Assembly: GCA_002344055.1 (NCBI GenBank)
Contig: DDTH01000013.1
Span: forward strand, 42,886-106,885
Direction of reading: 5' to 3'
Source of the DNA: Sphingomonadales bacterium UBA2369
GTDB lineage: Bacteria; Pseudomonadota; Alphaproteobacteria; Sphingomonadales; Sphingomonadaceae
Length of the DNA stretch: 64,000 bases
Part shown: positions 32,396-41,553 of the stretch, in pieces
Numbering within the stretch: position 1 is the first letter of the stretch
Layout: every line of letters begins with the position of its first letter
Made by a program: the position numbers and the translations under genes
Notes under the pieces: generated by a model
What the model was told of the DNA's origin: nothing
The model's database searches: none
What the model saw: the letters and a program-made list of their open reading frames with translations, nothing else

Positions 32396-33904
32396 ATGCC
32401 ACCCAGCCTCTCAATCGTCGAACCGCCCCAGGGCGCGGCCACCACTCTGCCGCAGAATGAGGAGGCGGAGGCCGCCCTGCTGGGCGCGCTGATGATCGAC
32501 AATCGCCTGATCGAGGACGTGCAGCTGAAATTGCGCGCGGATCATTTCTACAATCCGATGCACGGCCGCATCTACGAGCAGATCCGGCGGCTCGTGGACA
32601 AGAATATGCTGGCGACGCCCGTCACCTTGCGACCCGTGTTCGAGGCGGACGAGGAGATGAAGCAGGTCGGCGGCCCGGCCTATCTCGCCCAGCTGACCGG
32701 CAGCGGCGCCACGATCATCGGCGCCCGCGATTTTGCCGAGCAGATTTACGACCTCGCCCAGCTGCGCGCTTTGATCGGCGTCGGCCGCAACATGGTGGAA
32801 AAGGCGCTCGACACCAGCGAGGAAGTCGAGCCCAAGAAGCAGATCGAGGAGGCCGAGGCGGCGCTCTACCGAGTCGCGGAAGAAGGCGGCACCGAAGGCG
32901 GCGTCCGCACCTTCGCCTCGGCTGCGGTCGAAGCGATCCAGATGGTCGAAAAGGCTTTCCTTTCGGGCGGCAGCCTGTCCGGGATGACGACCGGCATCAA
33001 CGCGATCAACGCTAAGACCGGCGGCATGCACAAATCGGATCTGCTCATTCTCGCCGGCCGGCCGGGCATGGGGAAGTCGTCGCTGGCCACGAACGTCGCC
33101 TTCAACATGGCGCGCAAATATGTGGAGGAACTGGCGGAAGGCGTCGCGCCGGAGAAGATGTCGGGTGCGCCCGTCGCCTTGTTCAGCCTCGAAATGTCTG
33201 CCGATCAGCTCGCCACCCGCATCCTGGCGGAGCAATCGGAGGTCAGTTCCGAGAATCTGCGCATGGGCAAGATCAGCAAGGAGGAGTTTCGCAGCCTCGC
33301 CCGCGCCTCGCAGCAATTGCAGGATCTGCCGCTCTATATCGACGACACGCCGGGCCTCACCATCGCGGCCCTGCGGACCCGCGCCCGCCGGCTGAAGCGG
33401 CAGCGGCAGATCGGCATGGTCGTGGTCGATTATCTCCAATTGCTGCAGGGCACGGGCAAGGGCGGCGGCGATCAGAATCGCGTGCAGGAGATTTCCGAGA
33501 TCAGCCGCGGCCTGAAGACACTGGCGAAGGAATTGCAGGTCCCGGTGCTGGCTTTGTCCCAGCTCAGCCGTCAGGTCGAAAGCCGCGAGGACAAGCGTCC
33601 GCAACTCTCGGACCTGCGTGAATCCGGCTCGATTGAGCAGGACGCCGACGTCGTCATGTTCATCTACCGCGAGGATTATTATCTGGCCAACAAGGAGCCG
33701 CGCGAAGGCGGCGACGACGCGAAGTCGCAGGACGCTTACCAGGAATGGCAGCGGCAGATGCAGGAAGTGTACGGCCAGGCCGAACTCATCATCGCCAAGC
33801 AACGCCACGGCGCGACCGGCAAGGTGCGCCTGCGCTTCGACGCCCGGATCACCAAATTCTCCGACCTCGCGGACACCCATTATCTGCCGGAGGCGCGGGG
33901 GTAG
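32396..33904 (+). CDS. dnaB: Replicative DNA helicase DnaB
   Basis: A 502-residue hexameric helicase. The N-terminal primase-interacting domain begins LPQNEEAEAALLGALMIDNRLIEDV; the RecA-like motor has Walker A GRPGMGKSSLATN, FSLEMSADQLATRILAEQSEV, Walker B MVVVDYLQLLQG, the ALSQLSRQVESR motif and DLRESGSIEQDADVVMFIYR. It unwinds DNA ahead of the replisome. The family usually is 450-500 residues, so the length fits. I start at the ATG at 32396, which gives the standard N-terminus; the frame is open about 14 codons further. It is divergent from UPF0262-dcd. Confidence 0.97.
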   Translation: MPPSLSIVEPPQGAATTLPQNEEAEAALLGALMIDNRLIEDVQLKLRADHFYNPMHGRIYEQIRRLVDKNMLATPVTLRPVFEADEEMKQVGGPAYLAQLTGSGATIIGARDFAEQIYDLAQLRALIGVGRNMVEKALDTSEEVEPKKQIEEAEAALYRVAEEGGTEGGVRTFASAAVEAIQMVEKAFLSGGSLSGMTTGINAINAKTGGMHKSDLLILAGRPGMGKSSLATNVAFNMARKYVEELAEGVAPEKMSGAPVALFSLEMSADQLATRILAEQSEVSSENLRMGKISKEEFRSLARASQQLQDLPLYIDDTPGLTIAALRTRARRLKRQRQIGMVVVDYLQLLQGTGKGGGDQNRVQEISEISRGLKTLAKELQVPVLALSQLSRQVESREDKRPQLSDLRESGSIEQDADVVMFIYREDYYLANKEPREGGDDAKSQDAYQEWQRQMQEVYGQAELIIAKQRHGATGKVRLRFDARITKFSDLADTHYLPEARG

Positions 33905-33985
33905 GGCAGGTGGCGAGCGGTCTTGCCGTGTTGCCTCGCTCAATCACCCGCGCTAGCCCTGCGACAATATGACAGGAGGAATTCG

Positions 33986-36139
33986 ATGCGTGGAGCGAAG
34001 GCGCTTTTGGCTGCGGCCGTGGCGGGGATTGCGATGACGGCGGCGGTGGCGCAGCCGGCGGGCCAGACTGCGGAGTCCTATGAATTCTCCTTCCTCGACG
34101 AGATCGAGGGCGCAAAGGCGCTGGAATGGGCGCGCAAGGAAAATGATCGCACCCTCGGCGAACTGACCGCCGATCCGCGCTACCAGCAATTTCACGACCG
34201 CGCGTTGCAGATATTGCAGGCGCGCGACCGTATCCCGGGCGTCAGCTTCCGCCCCGACGGCCTGCACAATTTCTGGCAGGACGAGAATCACGTGCGCGGC
34301 ATCTGGCGGCGGACGACGATGGCCTCCTATCGCACCGCGAATCCGACCTGGGAGACGATCCTGGACGTCGACGCGCTCGCTGCGGCGGAAAATGCCAACT
34401 GGGTCTATCGCGGTGCTTCGTGCCTGCCGCCGGAAGATACGCGCTGCCTGGTCATCCTGTCCGACGGCGGCCGTGACGCGGCGGAGTATCGCGAGTTCGA
34501 CACGGTGAATAAGCGCTTCGTCGAGGGTGGCTTCCGCATCCCCGTCGGCAAGCAGAGCGTCACCTGGCTCGACCGCGACACGTTGCTGATCGCCCGCGAC
34601 TGGGGTCCTGGCACGATGACCGAATCGAGCTATCCGTTCGTCATCAAGAAGCTGCGCCGCGGCCAGAGCCTGGAGCAGGCCGAGGAAGTGTATCGCGCCA
34701 ATGCCAGCGATACGCGCGCCGATCCGTTCGTCATGCGCGATGCGGCCGGGACGGTGCATGGCGTCGGCTTCGTCCGCTCGATCGACTTCTTCAACCGTGA
34801 ATATCATATGCTGGTCGGCGACCGGACGGTGAAGCTGAACCTCCCGACCAAGGCGAGCCCGTCCGGGATCATCGACGGCCGTGTGCTGGTGACCTCGGAC
34901 GAAGCCTGGGAGGCGCACGGCACCCGCTTCGCCGCCGACGCGATCGTCAGCTACGATCTCAACGAGTGGAAACGCGAACCCAATGCGGCGCGCCCGAGCC
35001 TGGTCTGGACGCCCGGCGCGCGCCAGACGCTGAGCGGGATGACGACGACCAAGGACTCGCTGATCGTCACCATCCTCGACAATGTGCGCGGCCGCGCCGT
35101 GGCGATGAACTACGCGAATGGCCGCTGGACGACGCGGCCGATTGCGCTGCCGGCCAATTCGAGCATCGGGATTTCCGCGGCCTCGGACGAGAGCGACGAG
35201 GCGATGTTCAGCGTCACCGACTATCTGACCCCCTCGACGCTCTGGTATTATAATGGCGCAACCGGCGCGCTGGAGACGATCAAGTCGACGCCGGCCCGCT
35301 TCAACGCCGCCAACCACGTCGTCGAACAGCATGAGGCGACGTCGCGCGACGGGACGAAAATTCCCTATTTCCTCGTCCGCCCGCGCAACATGCGCAATGA
35401 CGGCTCCACGCCGACCTTGCTCTATGGCTATGGCGGCTTCCAGGTCAGCCAGATCCCGGCGTACAATGCCAATATGGGCGCGCTCTGGCTGGAGCAGGGC
35501 AATGCCTATGTGGTCGCGAACCTGCGCGGCGGCGGTGAGTTCGGGCCGGAATGGCACCAGAGCGCGCAGCGCGCCAACAAGCAGCGCACCTGGGACGATT
35601 ATATCGCGGTGGCCGAGGATCTGATCCGTCGCCGCATCACCAGCCCGCGCCATCTCGGCGTGGTCGGCGGCAGCCAGGGCGGGCTTCTCGTCGGCACCGC
35701 GATCACGCAGCGGCCTGAGCTGTTCAACGCCGCGATCATCCAGGTGCCTTTGTTCGACATGCTGCGCTATCACACGATGAGCGCCGGCGCGTCCTGGATC
35801 GGCGAATATGGCGATCCGCGCATCCCCGAGCAGCGCGCCTGGATCGAAGGCTATTCACCCTATCAGCGGCTGGTCCCGAACGTGACCTATCCGACGCCGT
35901 TCATCCTGACCTCGACCAAGGATGACCGCGTCCATCCGGGTCACGGCCGCCGCGCCGCGGCGCGGCTAGGGCAACTCGGCCAGCCTTATTATTACTATGA
36001 GAATATCGACGGCGGGCACTCCGCGGCGGCGAACCTGCGCGAAAGCGCGCGGCGGCTGGCGCTGGAATATACCTATGCCAGCAAGCGGCTAGTCGGCGGA
36101 GGCGTGGGTGCGCCGCCGGCTGGTGAACGCGGCAGGTAA
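33986..36139 (+). CDS. Exported S9 prolyl-oligopeptidase family serine peptidase
   Basis: A 717-residue protein with a perfect AGGAGG 7 bases before its ATG and a signal peptide (to AAVAQPAG). The N-terminal beta-propeller covers roughly residues 30-410 and the C-terminal alpha/beta-hydrolase domain contains the nucleophile motif GVVGGSQGGLLVG (Ser about 562), the acid in TSTKDDRVHPGHGRR and the histidine in NIDGGHSAA. Prolyl oligopeptidases cut short peptides after proline; exported sphingomonad copies are probably nutritional scavengers. It stands as a single gene between dnaB and a convergent gene, with a hairpin after the stop. Confidence 0.92.
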   Translation: MRGAKALLAAAVAGIAMTAAVAQPAGQTAESYEFSFLDEIEGAKALEWARKENDRTLGELTADPRYQQFHDRALQILQARDRIPGVSFRPDGLHNFWQDENHVRGIWRRTTMASYRTANPTWETILDVDALAAAENANWVYRGASCLPPEDTRCLVILSDGGRDAAEYREFDTVNKRFVEGGFRIPVGKQSVTWLDRDTLLIARDWGPGTMTESSYPFVIKKLRRGQSLEQAEEVYRANASDTRADPFVMRDAAGTVHGVGFVRSIDFFNREYHMLVGDRTVKLNLPTKASPSGIIDGRVLVTSDEAWEAHGTRFAADAIVSYDLNEWKREPNAARPSLVWTPGARQTLSGMTTTKDSLIVTILDNVRGRAVAMNYANGRWTTRPIALPANSSIGISAASDESDEAMFSVTDYLTPSTLWYYNGATGALETIKSTPARFNAANHVVEQHEATSRDGTKIPYFLVRPRNMRNDGSTPTLLYGYGGFQVSQIPAYNANMGALWLEQGNAYVVANLRGGGEFGPEWHQSAQRANKQRTWDDYIAVAEDLIRRRITSPRHLGVVGGSQGGLLVGTAITQRPELFNAAIIQVPLFDMLRYHTMSAGASWIGEYGDPRIPEQRAWIEGYSPYQRLVPNVTYPTPFILTSTKDDRVHPGHGRRAAARLGQLGQPYYYYENIDGGHSAAANLRESARRLALEYTYASKRLVGGGVGAPPAGERGR

Positions 36140-36147
36140 GGATGGCG

Positions 36148-36175
36148 CGTCACCCCGGTCGCCGCCGGGGTGACG
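36148..36175. terminator. Bidirectional hairpin between convergent genes
   Basis: An 11-bp perfect stem CGTCACCCCGG / CCGGGGTGACG with a 6-base loop, 8 bases after the S9 peptidase stop and 4 bases before the stop of the opposite gene. The GTCACC...GGTGAC ends are the same as those of the REPIN-like repeats, so this may be a single unit of that family serving as terminator. Confidence 0.7.
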
Positions 36176-36179
36176 TTCG

Positions 36180-36623
36180 TCACTTCGTCTGGGCCGGGGT
36201 CTCGGCCGGAGCGGGCAGTGCCGGCTGCTGCTGCGCCGGGGCGGGCAAGGGGGTCGCGGCCGTGCCCTTGAACAGGGTGCTGTTCTGGTCCTCCGCAAGG
36301 TTCTGCCCGCGCTGAAGCACGATGCGGCACGGCGCGGTCGCGCTGCAAGCGATCAGTGTGCCGCTGTCGGTGTTCAGCCTGAACACCTCTCCGTCCGTGG
36401 CAAAGGCCTGATAGGTCGGCGCTTCGATTTCCGTGCTGCTCCCGCCGCCCGCATAGACACCGAGCGCGATCATCGCGCCCGCGCCCAGGATCGCACCGCT
36501 CAGCCGCCGCCCGAGCATGTCCATCAAGTCGGTCGAACCCGAACCGCTCCCGCCGCTGCGCGCGCTTGCACTCCGGCTCGCATAGCGTTCATTCTCTTCG
36601 TCTTCGTCGTAGCGTCCGGGCAT
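36180..36623 (-). CDS. Single-span membrane protein with periplasmic proline tail
   Basis: A 147-residue protein: an acidic, serine-rich N-terminus (PGRYDEDEENERYASRSASAR), one membrane helix (LSGAILGAGAMIALGVYAGG, about residues 45-65), a compact domain with two cysteines (TLIACSATAPCRIVL) likely disulfide-linked, and a Pro/Ala/Gln tail. The topology places the C-terminus in the periplasm. GAGAAAG lies ahead of the ATG at 36623; a TTG at 36635 would overlap the astD stop. It follows astD by 8 bp and is probably in its operon. No family recognised. Confidence 0.7.
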   Translation of the reverse strand: MPGRYDEDEENERYASRSASARSGGSGSGSTDLMDMLGRRLSGAILGAGAMIALGVYAGGGSSTEIEAPTYQAFATDGEVFRLNTDSGTLIACSATAPCRIVLQRGQNLAEDQNSTLFKGTAATPLPAPAQQQPALPAPAETPAQTK

Positions 36624-36631
36624 GGGCTTTC

Positions 36632-38056
36632 TCAATTCACGCTATGGTTCGGATCTCGCAAGCCGACACCGATCGTCGCGCGAAGGCCTTCTGCCTCGCT
36701 GCTGGTGACCGGATAGGCGCAATAGTCGGCGGCGTAATAGGCGCTGGGGCGGTGATTGCCGCTGAGGCCGATGCCACCGAACGGGGCGGTGGAGGGCGCA
36801 CCGTTGGTCGGCTTGTTCCAGTTGATCACACCTGCGCGAATGTTCGCCCAGAAGCGGTCGTAAAGTTCGGGGGAACCGCCGACGAGCGAAGCGGCGAGTC
36901 CGTAGCGGGTGGCGTTCGCCTCGGCGATCGCGCTCTCGAAATCGGGGACGCGGATGATCTGCAGAACGGGACCGAACAGCTCCGCATCGGGGCGGCGCTG
37001 CACGTCTGTGACATCGATCAGGGCCGGGGTGAGGAAGGGAAGCTTCTCGTCGGGACGGTCGAGGCGTCGGATCGCCCGGCCACCGCGGCCGAGCATTTCC
37101 AGGAAGCTCTCCTGCAGGTGGTCGGCCGACTGGTTGTCGATCACCGGCCCCATGAAGGGTGCCGGATTGTCGTGCGGCGCGCCGACGATGATGCGATCAA
37201 TCAGCCGCGCGATCGTCTCCACCAGTTGCTCTTGCGTGCCATCCTTGACGATCAGGCGGCGGGCGGCAGTGCAACGTTGCCCCGCCGACAGATAGGCCGA
37301 CTGGACGGCAGTGGCGGCCGCCGCATGTACATCGGCAGCGTCCCAGACGACGAGCGGGTTGTTGCCACCCATCTCCAGCGCCAGGATCTTGTTCGGCGTA
37401 TCGGCGAACTGGCGGTGCAAAGCGACGCCTGCCCGGGCTGAGCCGGTAAACAGCAGACCGTCTATGCCCCCCGCCGCCGCCAGGCCCTTGCCAACGTCGG
37501 GACCGCCTTGAACGCAAATCACTACGTCTTCCGGAACGCCAGCCTCGTGATAGAGTCTGGTCAGGAACTCACCGACCGCCGGAGTCTTCTCGCTGGGCTT
37601 GAAGACGATGGCATTGCCCGCGATCAGGGCCGGGACGATGTGGCCGTTCGGCAGGTGGGCCGGAAAGTTGTAGGGGCCGAGCACCGCCAGCACGCCATGC
37701 GGCTTGTGCCGGACGGCGATCTTCGTGCCCATGTCGCCTTCGCGGCTGCGCTTCGGCGTGCGGTCGCCATAAGCGGAGATGGAAATCTCGACCTTGTTGA
37801 TTGTCGCCTCGACTTCGGTGCGCGCTTCCCACAGCGGCTTGCCGGTCTCGCGGGCGATCAGATCGGCGAAATCGTCGATCTTGCCGCGCGCGACATTGGC
37901 GAAGCGGCGCATCGTTTCGACGCGGAAGGCCAGGGACTTTGAGCCCCAGCCGGGCCATGCGGCGCGGGCGCGCTCGACGGCCTCGACCGGGTCGCCGGCG
38001 GTGCCGGTCCACAGTGACGCGCCGGTCGCGGGTTCATATGAAGTGAGGGTCGTCAT
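36632..38056 (-). CDS. astD: Succinylglutamate-semialdehyde dehydrogenase
   Basis: A 474-residue NAD-dependent aldehyde dehydrogenase of the AstD type. Features: VLGPYNFPAHLPNGHIVPALIAGNA (AstD hallmark, NAD site), LLFTGSARAG, LEMGGNNP with the general-base Glu228, and GQRCTAARRL with the nucleophile Cys262; ends with GIGLSGNHRPSAYYAADYCAYPV. It oxidises succinylglutamate semialdehyde in arginine succinyltransferase catabolism. No astA, astB, astC or astE gene is in the window, so the pathway must be completed elsewhere or the enzyme serves another aldehyde. Confidence 0.92.
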   Translation of the reverse strand: MTTLTSYEPATGASLWTGTAGDPVEAVERARAAWPGWGSKSLAFRVETMRRFANVARGKIDDFADLIARETGKPLWEARTEVEATINKVEISISAYGDRTPKRSREGDMGTKIAVRHKPHGVLAVLGPYNFPAHLPNGHIVPALIAGNAIVFKPSEKTPAVGEFLTRLYHEAGVPEDVVICVQGGPDVGKGLAAAGGIDGLLFTGSARAGVALHRQFADTPNKILALEMGGNNPLVVWDAADVHAAAATAVQSAYLSAGQRCTAARRLIVKDGTQEQLVETIARLIDRIIVGAPHDNPAPFMGPVIDNQSADHLQESFLEMLGRGGRAIRRLDRPDEKLPFLTPALIDVTDVQRRPDAELFGPVLQIIRVPDFESAIAEANATRYGLAASLVGGSPELYDRFWANIRAGVINWNKPTNGAPSTAPFGGIGLSGNHRPSAYYAADYCAYPVTSSEAEGLRATIGVGLRDPNHSVN

Positions 38057-38081
38057 TTCCGGAATGCGATCAGCACCTTCG

Positions 38082-39449
38082 CTATCTCAGGTCAAGCGCG
38101 CGGCCCATACGGCGGATCGCCGCGACCTTATTGTGAAGCGCGGGCCAGTCATCCGCTTCGTCGATCCGCGCCCAGATCGCCTCCACCTCCTCGATATGCA
38201 TTGAGCAGGGATCGGCTTCCGCCCAATAGGAGTGATCGGTCGCGCCCGGCAGCGCTTTCCGCCGGGCGAACAGGTCCGCGAGCGGGGCGAATTCGGGCGC
38301 GGCATAGGCGTCGTCAGCGGGCGAAGGGCCGCGCCGCCGGCCGCCGCGCCAGTCGAAGAAGAAACGGTCGATGGGGACGGTCTTCAGCGACAGGGCCGTT
38401 TCCAGCGCGACGAGCAACGCCGTCTCGTCGCCCTCGGCCGCGATGCCCAGCCGCCAGCACAGACGCTCGGCCAGCGCGGCCCGGAACAAGGCGGGAAAGG
38501 GTTCGAGCGCCTCGGTCAGCACCTCCGGCGATGCGATCAGCGCGAGCGACTGGGCGAGCTGGACGACGTCCCAATGGATCGCCTCGGGCTGGCGGGCGAA
38601 GGCGTAGAGGCCGGTCTGATCAAAATAGGCGGCGGTGAAGGCACCGTCCCAGTAGGGCGTGAACCGCCAGGGGCCGTAATCGAAGCTTTCGCCGGTGATG
38701 TTGATATTGTCGCTGTTCAGCACGCCGTGAACGAAGCCCGCCGCGATGAAGGATGCGGCCAGCCGGGCGGTGCGTTCGACGACGCGCGACAGCAGCGTAA
38801 CCGCATCGCCCTCCTGACCGAAATAGTGGCGCAGGCAGTAAGCGGTGAGCTTTTCCAGGTTATCGCGCTGGTCGAGGAAGGCGAGGCGCTGGAAAGTGCC
38901 GATGCGGATGTGGCCCTGGCTGAGGCGAACGAGCACCGCCGAGCGGGTGGGGGACGGCTCGTCGCCGCGGTGCAGAGCCTCTCCCGTTTCGATCAGGCTG
39001 AAGGTGCGGCTGGTGTCGACGCCGAGCGCTTCCAGCATCTCGGTCGCGAGAATTTCGCGGACCCCGCCCTTCAGCGTTAGCCGCCCGTCGCCGAAACGGC
39101 TGTAGGGCGTCTGGCCTGAGCCCTTCGTGCCGAGGTCCATCAGCCGCCCGCCTTCATCGCGCAGTTGCGCGAACAGGAAGCCACGGCCATCGCCGATATC
39201 GGGATTGTAGGACCGGAATTGGTGCCCGTGATAGCGCAGGGCGAGCGGTTCGGAGAGATTGTCCGGCAACGGTTTGAACCGGCCGAAATGGCGCTGCCAT
39301 TCCTCGTCGGTCAGCCTGTCGAGTCCGACCCCCGCCGCCGCGTGGTCATTGCGGTAGCGCAGGATCGTCTTCGGGAAATCCGCGGCCGACACCGGGTCGC
39401 AAAAGTCCGGCCCGAGCTGGAGAATTGCAGGATCGGGGCGGTAGCTCAT
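38082..39449 (-). CDS. selO: Protein adenylyltransferase SelO (YdiU family)
   Basis: A 455-residue pseudokinase-fold enzyme. Signature segments are LALRYHGHQF, NPDIGDGRGFLFAQL, LMDLGTKGSGQTPYSRFGDGRLTLKGGVREIL (quoted in part), and FVHGVLNSDNINITGESFDYGPW with the metal-binding DN pair. SelO transfers AMP to hydroxyl side chains of redox-related proteins. It is at the short end of the family (many are 480 or more residues), and the C-terminus is the more divergent part. The frame ends 25 bp before astD on the same strand, so they may be co-transcribed. It is divergent from the alpha/beta hydrolase. Confidence 0.94.
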   Translation of the reverse strand: MSYRPDPAILQLGPDFCDPVSAADFPKTILRYRNDHAAAGVGLDRLTDEEWQRHFGRFKPLPDNLSEPLALRYHGHQFRSYNPDIGDGRGFLFAQLRDEGGRLMDLGTKGSGQTPYSRFGDGRLTLKGGVREILATEMLEALGVDTSRTFSLIETGEALHRGDEPSPTRSAVLVRLSQGHIRIGTFQRLAFLDQRDNLEKLTAYCLRHYFGQEGDAVTLLSRVVERTARLAASFIAAGFVHGVLNSDNINITGESFDYGPWRFTPYWDGAFTAAYFDQTGLYAFARQPEAIHWDVVQLAQSLALIASPEVLTEALEPFPALFRAALAERLCWRLGIAAEGDETALLVALETALSLKTVPIDRFFFDWRGGRRRGPSPADDAYAAPEFAPLADLFARRKALPGATDHSYWAEADPCSMHIEEVEAIWARIDEADDWPALHNKVAAIRRMGRALDLR

Positions 39450-39527
39450 GGCACGCTATGTGGCCGCTGCTCGGGACGGTTCCAAGAGAGTCGTTGCCGC
39501 TGTTGAATCCGCATCCTAGGGAGCTTC

Positions 39528-40403
39528 ATGGCCTATACGGACGGCTATTACTGGTCGAATGACGGGCTTCGGCTCCACTACCGCGATTATGCGGGGGGCG
39601 ACGCGGCGCGGCCGCCTATCCTGTGCATTCCCGGCCTGACCCGCAATGCGCGCGATTTCGAAGGTCTGGCGGCGCGGCTGACAGGCGAATGGCGGGTGAT
39701 CGCGGTCGATCTGCGCGGGCGGGGTGAGAGCGCCTATGCCAAGGATCCGCTGACCTACGCGCCCTTGTCCTACATTCAGGACCTGGAGGCTCTGGTTGCC
39801 GACCTCGCGCTCGACCGCTTCGTGCTTGCGGGCACGTCAATGGGCGGACTGCTGGCAATGCATCTGGGCGCGGCGGCGCCGGAGCGGGTGGCGGGGCTGA
39901 TCGTGAACGATGTCGGGCCAGAGCTGGACGAGATCGGCATGGCACGCATCCGTTCGACCATCGGGCGGACCTCGACCTGGCCGACCTGGGTCCACGCGGC
40001 GCGCGACTTCGCGGAGTTGCACAAGGCGGCGTTCCCGAAGTGGAAGCTGGAGGACTGGCTGGCCTTCGCCAAACGGATGGCGAAGATTGGCAGCGCGGGG
40101 CGGATCGTGCCGGACTATGACATGCGGATCGCTGAGGCGCTGCGGGGCGCGTCGCCGGTCGCGGGTATGGATTTGTGGGGTGCCTGGCAAGCACTACGGG
40201 GCGTCCCGACTCTGATCGTGCGCGGTGAGCGGAGCGACATCCTTTCGGCCGAAACGCTGGTGCCGATGCTGGACGCTAATGCGCAGGCGACTGCGGTGAC
40301 CGTGCCCGGCATAGGCCACGCGCCGACGCTGGACGAACCCGAAGTCGCGGCGGCTATCGACGGGTTGCTGAGGCTCGTCCAGGAGCGCCTCGCCCTTGCC
40401 TGA
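39528..40403 (+). CDS. Alpha/beta-fold hydrolase
   Basis: A 291-residue cytoplasmic alpha/beta hydrolase. The oxyanion/entry region is ILCIPGLTRNARDFEGLA, followed by VIAVDLRGRGESAY, the nucleophile elbow VLAGTSMGGLLAMHLG (Ser104) and, near the end, the acid in ERSDILS and the histidine in PGIGHAPTLDEP. The catalytic triad is complete. The substrate is not predictable; similar sphingomonad genes are annotated as generic hydrolases. The downstream glycosyltransferase begins 8 bp before this gene's end, so the two are translationally coupled. Confidence 0.9.
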   Translation: MAYTDGYYWSNDGLRLHYRDYAGGDAARPPILCIPGLTRNARDFEGLAARLTGEWRVIAVDLRGRGESAYAKDPLTYAPLSYIQDLEALVADLALDRFVLAGTSMGGLLAMHLGAAAPERVAGLIVNDVGPELDEIGMARIRSTIGRTSTWPTWVHAARDFAELHKAAFPKWKLEDWLAFAKRMAKIGSAGRIVPDYDMRIAEALRGASPVAGMDLWGAWQALRGVPTLIVRGERSDILSAETLVPMLDANAQATAVTVPGIGHAPTLDEPEVAAAIDGLLRLVQERLALA

Positions 40404-41553
40404 CCGGCCGGTCCGCATTCTCCACGCCCATTCGACGTTCGATCTGGGCGGCAAGGAAGCGCGCGCCGTGCGCCTTATGAACGCGTGGGGCGAGCGCGCC
40501 GAGCATGTCGTGCTGAGCGCGACTGATCGGTTCGGCGCCCGCGAGGCGATCGACGCCGGGATTAAGGTCGACTTCCCCACCGACGCACCGTCTCTGGTCG
40601 GCAAGCCGGCACCGGGACGGTATCGCCGCCTGTCGCGCTACATGCGTCAATTCGATCTCGTCCTCACCTACAATTGGGGAGCGATGGATGCGGTCGGAGC
40701 GCGGCGGTTGTTCGGCGGTCCGCCGCTGATCCATGCCGAGGACGGTTTCAACGAGGATGAGGCTGTCCGCCTCAACCCCAAGCGCAACCTCTTCCGCCGC
40801 CTGATGTTGCCCGCCGCTCACAGGGTGGTGGTGCCGTCGCAGACGCTGGAGACGGTTGCCCTGAACGTGTGGCGGCAACCTGAGCGGCGCGTGGCGCGCA
40901 TTTCCAACGGCATCGATCTGTCGCAGATCGATCCAGCGCACCCGCTGCCTCCGCCAGGCTTTCAGCGCGTGCAAGGCGACGTGACGATCGTCACCGTCGC
41001 GGGTTTGCGCAAGGTCAAGGACCTCCCGTTCCTGGTCGAGCGCGTCGCCATTCTCAACCGCAGCCGGCCGGCGCGCCTGTTCATTTTCGGCGAGGGACCG
41101 GAGCGGGACGCCATCGCGGCGAAGGCCGCCGAACATGGCATCGCCGATCGTGTCCACTTGCCCGGCTTTGTCGCTGAACCTTCCCGCTACCTTGCCGCGT
41201 TCGATATCTTCGCGCTCAGTTCCGTGAGTGAGCAATTCCCCATCTCCCTGGTCGAAGCGATGGCGGCAGGGCTGCCTGCCATTTCCACCGATGTCGGGGA
41301 CGTCGCGGGAATGGTGGATACGGACAATCGCTCGTTCGTCGCCTCCCAGCCGGGACTCTACGATAGCAACTTGTCCGCACTGGCCGCCAATGAAGCGCTC
41401 CGGCTGCAGCTTGGCTCCGCCAATCGCCGCAAGGCCTTAGCGATATATGACGAACGCGTTATGATTTCCCGCTACGCCGCCCTATATGGTGAGGCGATCG
41501 GGCGCCCTGATGCGTTTGTGGGGGCGGCCGCGGCCGTGAATTCGGAGGTTTGA
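40396..41553 (+). CDS. Glycosyltransferase, GT4 family (GT-B fold)
   Basis: A 385-residue protein starting with TTG within the end of the hydrolase gene. The N-terminal half opens VRILHAHSTFDLGGKEARAV (donor-side glycine loop); the C-terminal half has ISNGIDLSQI, LIFGEGPERDAIAAKAAEHGIADRVHLPGFV and the GT4 nucleotide-sugar motif SEQFPISLVEAMAAGLPAISTDVGDV with the catalytic-site glutamates. Enzymes of this type transfer a sugar from a nucleotide-sugar donor to lipid carriers or polysaccharides. No other polysaccharide genes surround it, so the acceptor is unknown. The last third uses noticeably less GC-rich codons than the flanking genes. Its stop overlaps the next start (TGATG). Confidence 0.9.
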   Translation: MPDRPVRILHAHSTFDLGGKEARAVRLMNAWGERAEHVVLSATDRFGAREAIDAGIKVDFPTDAPSLVGKPAPGRYRRLSRYMRQFDLVLTYNWGAMDAVGARRLFGGPPLIHAEDGFNEDEAVRLNPKRNLFRRLMLPAAHRVVVPSQTLETVALNVWRQPERRVARISNGIDLSQIDPAHPLPPPGFQRVQGDVTIVTVAGLRKVKDLPFLVERVAILNRSRPARLFIFGEGPERDAIAAKAAEHGIADRVHLPGFVAEPSRYLAAFDIFALSSVSEQFPISLVEAMAAGLPAISTDVGDVAGMVDTDNRSFVASQPGLYDSNLSALAANEALRLQLGSANRRKALAIYDERVMISRYAALYGEAIGRPDAFVGAAAAVNSEV

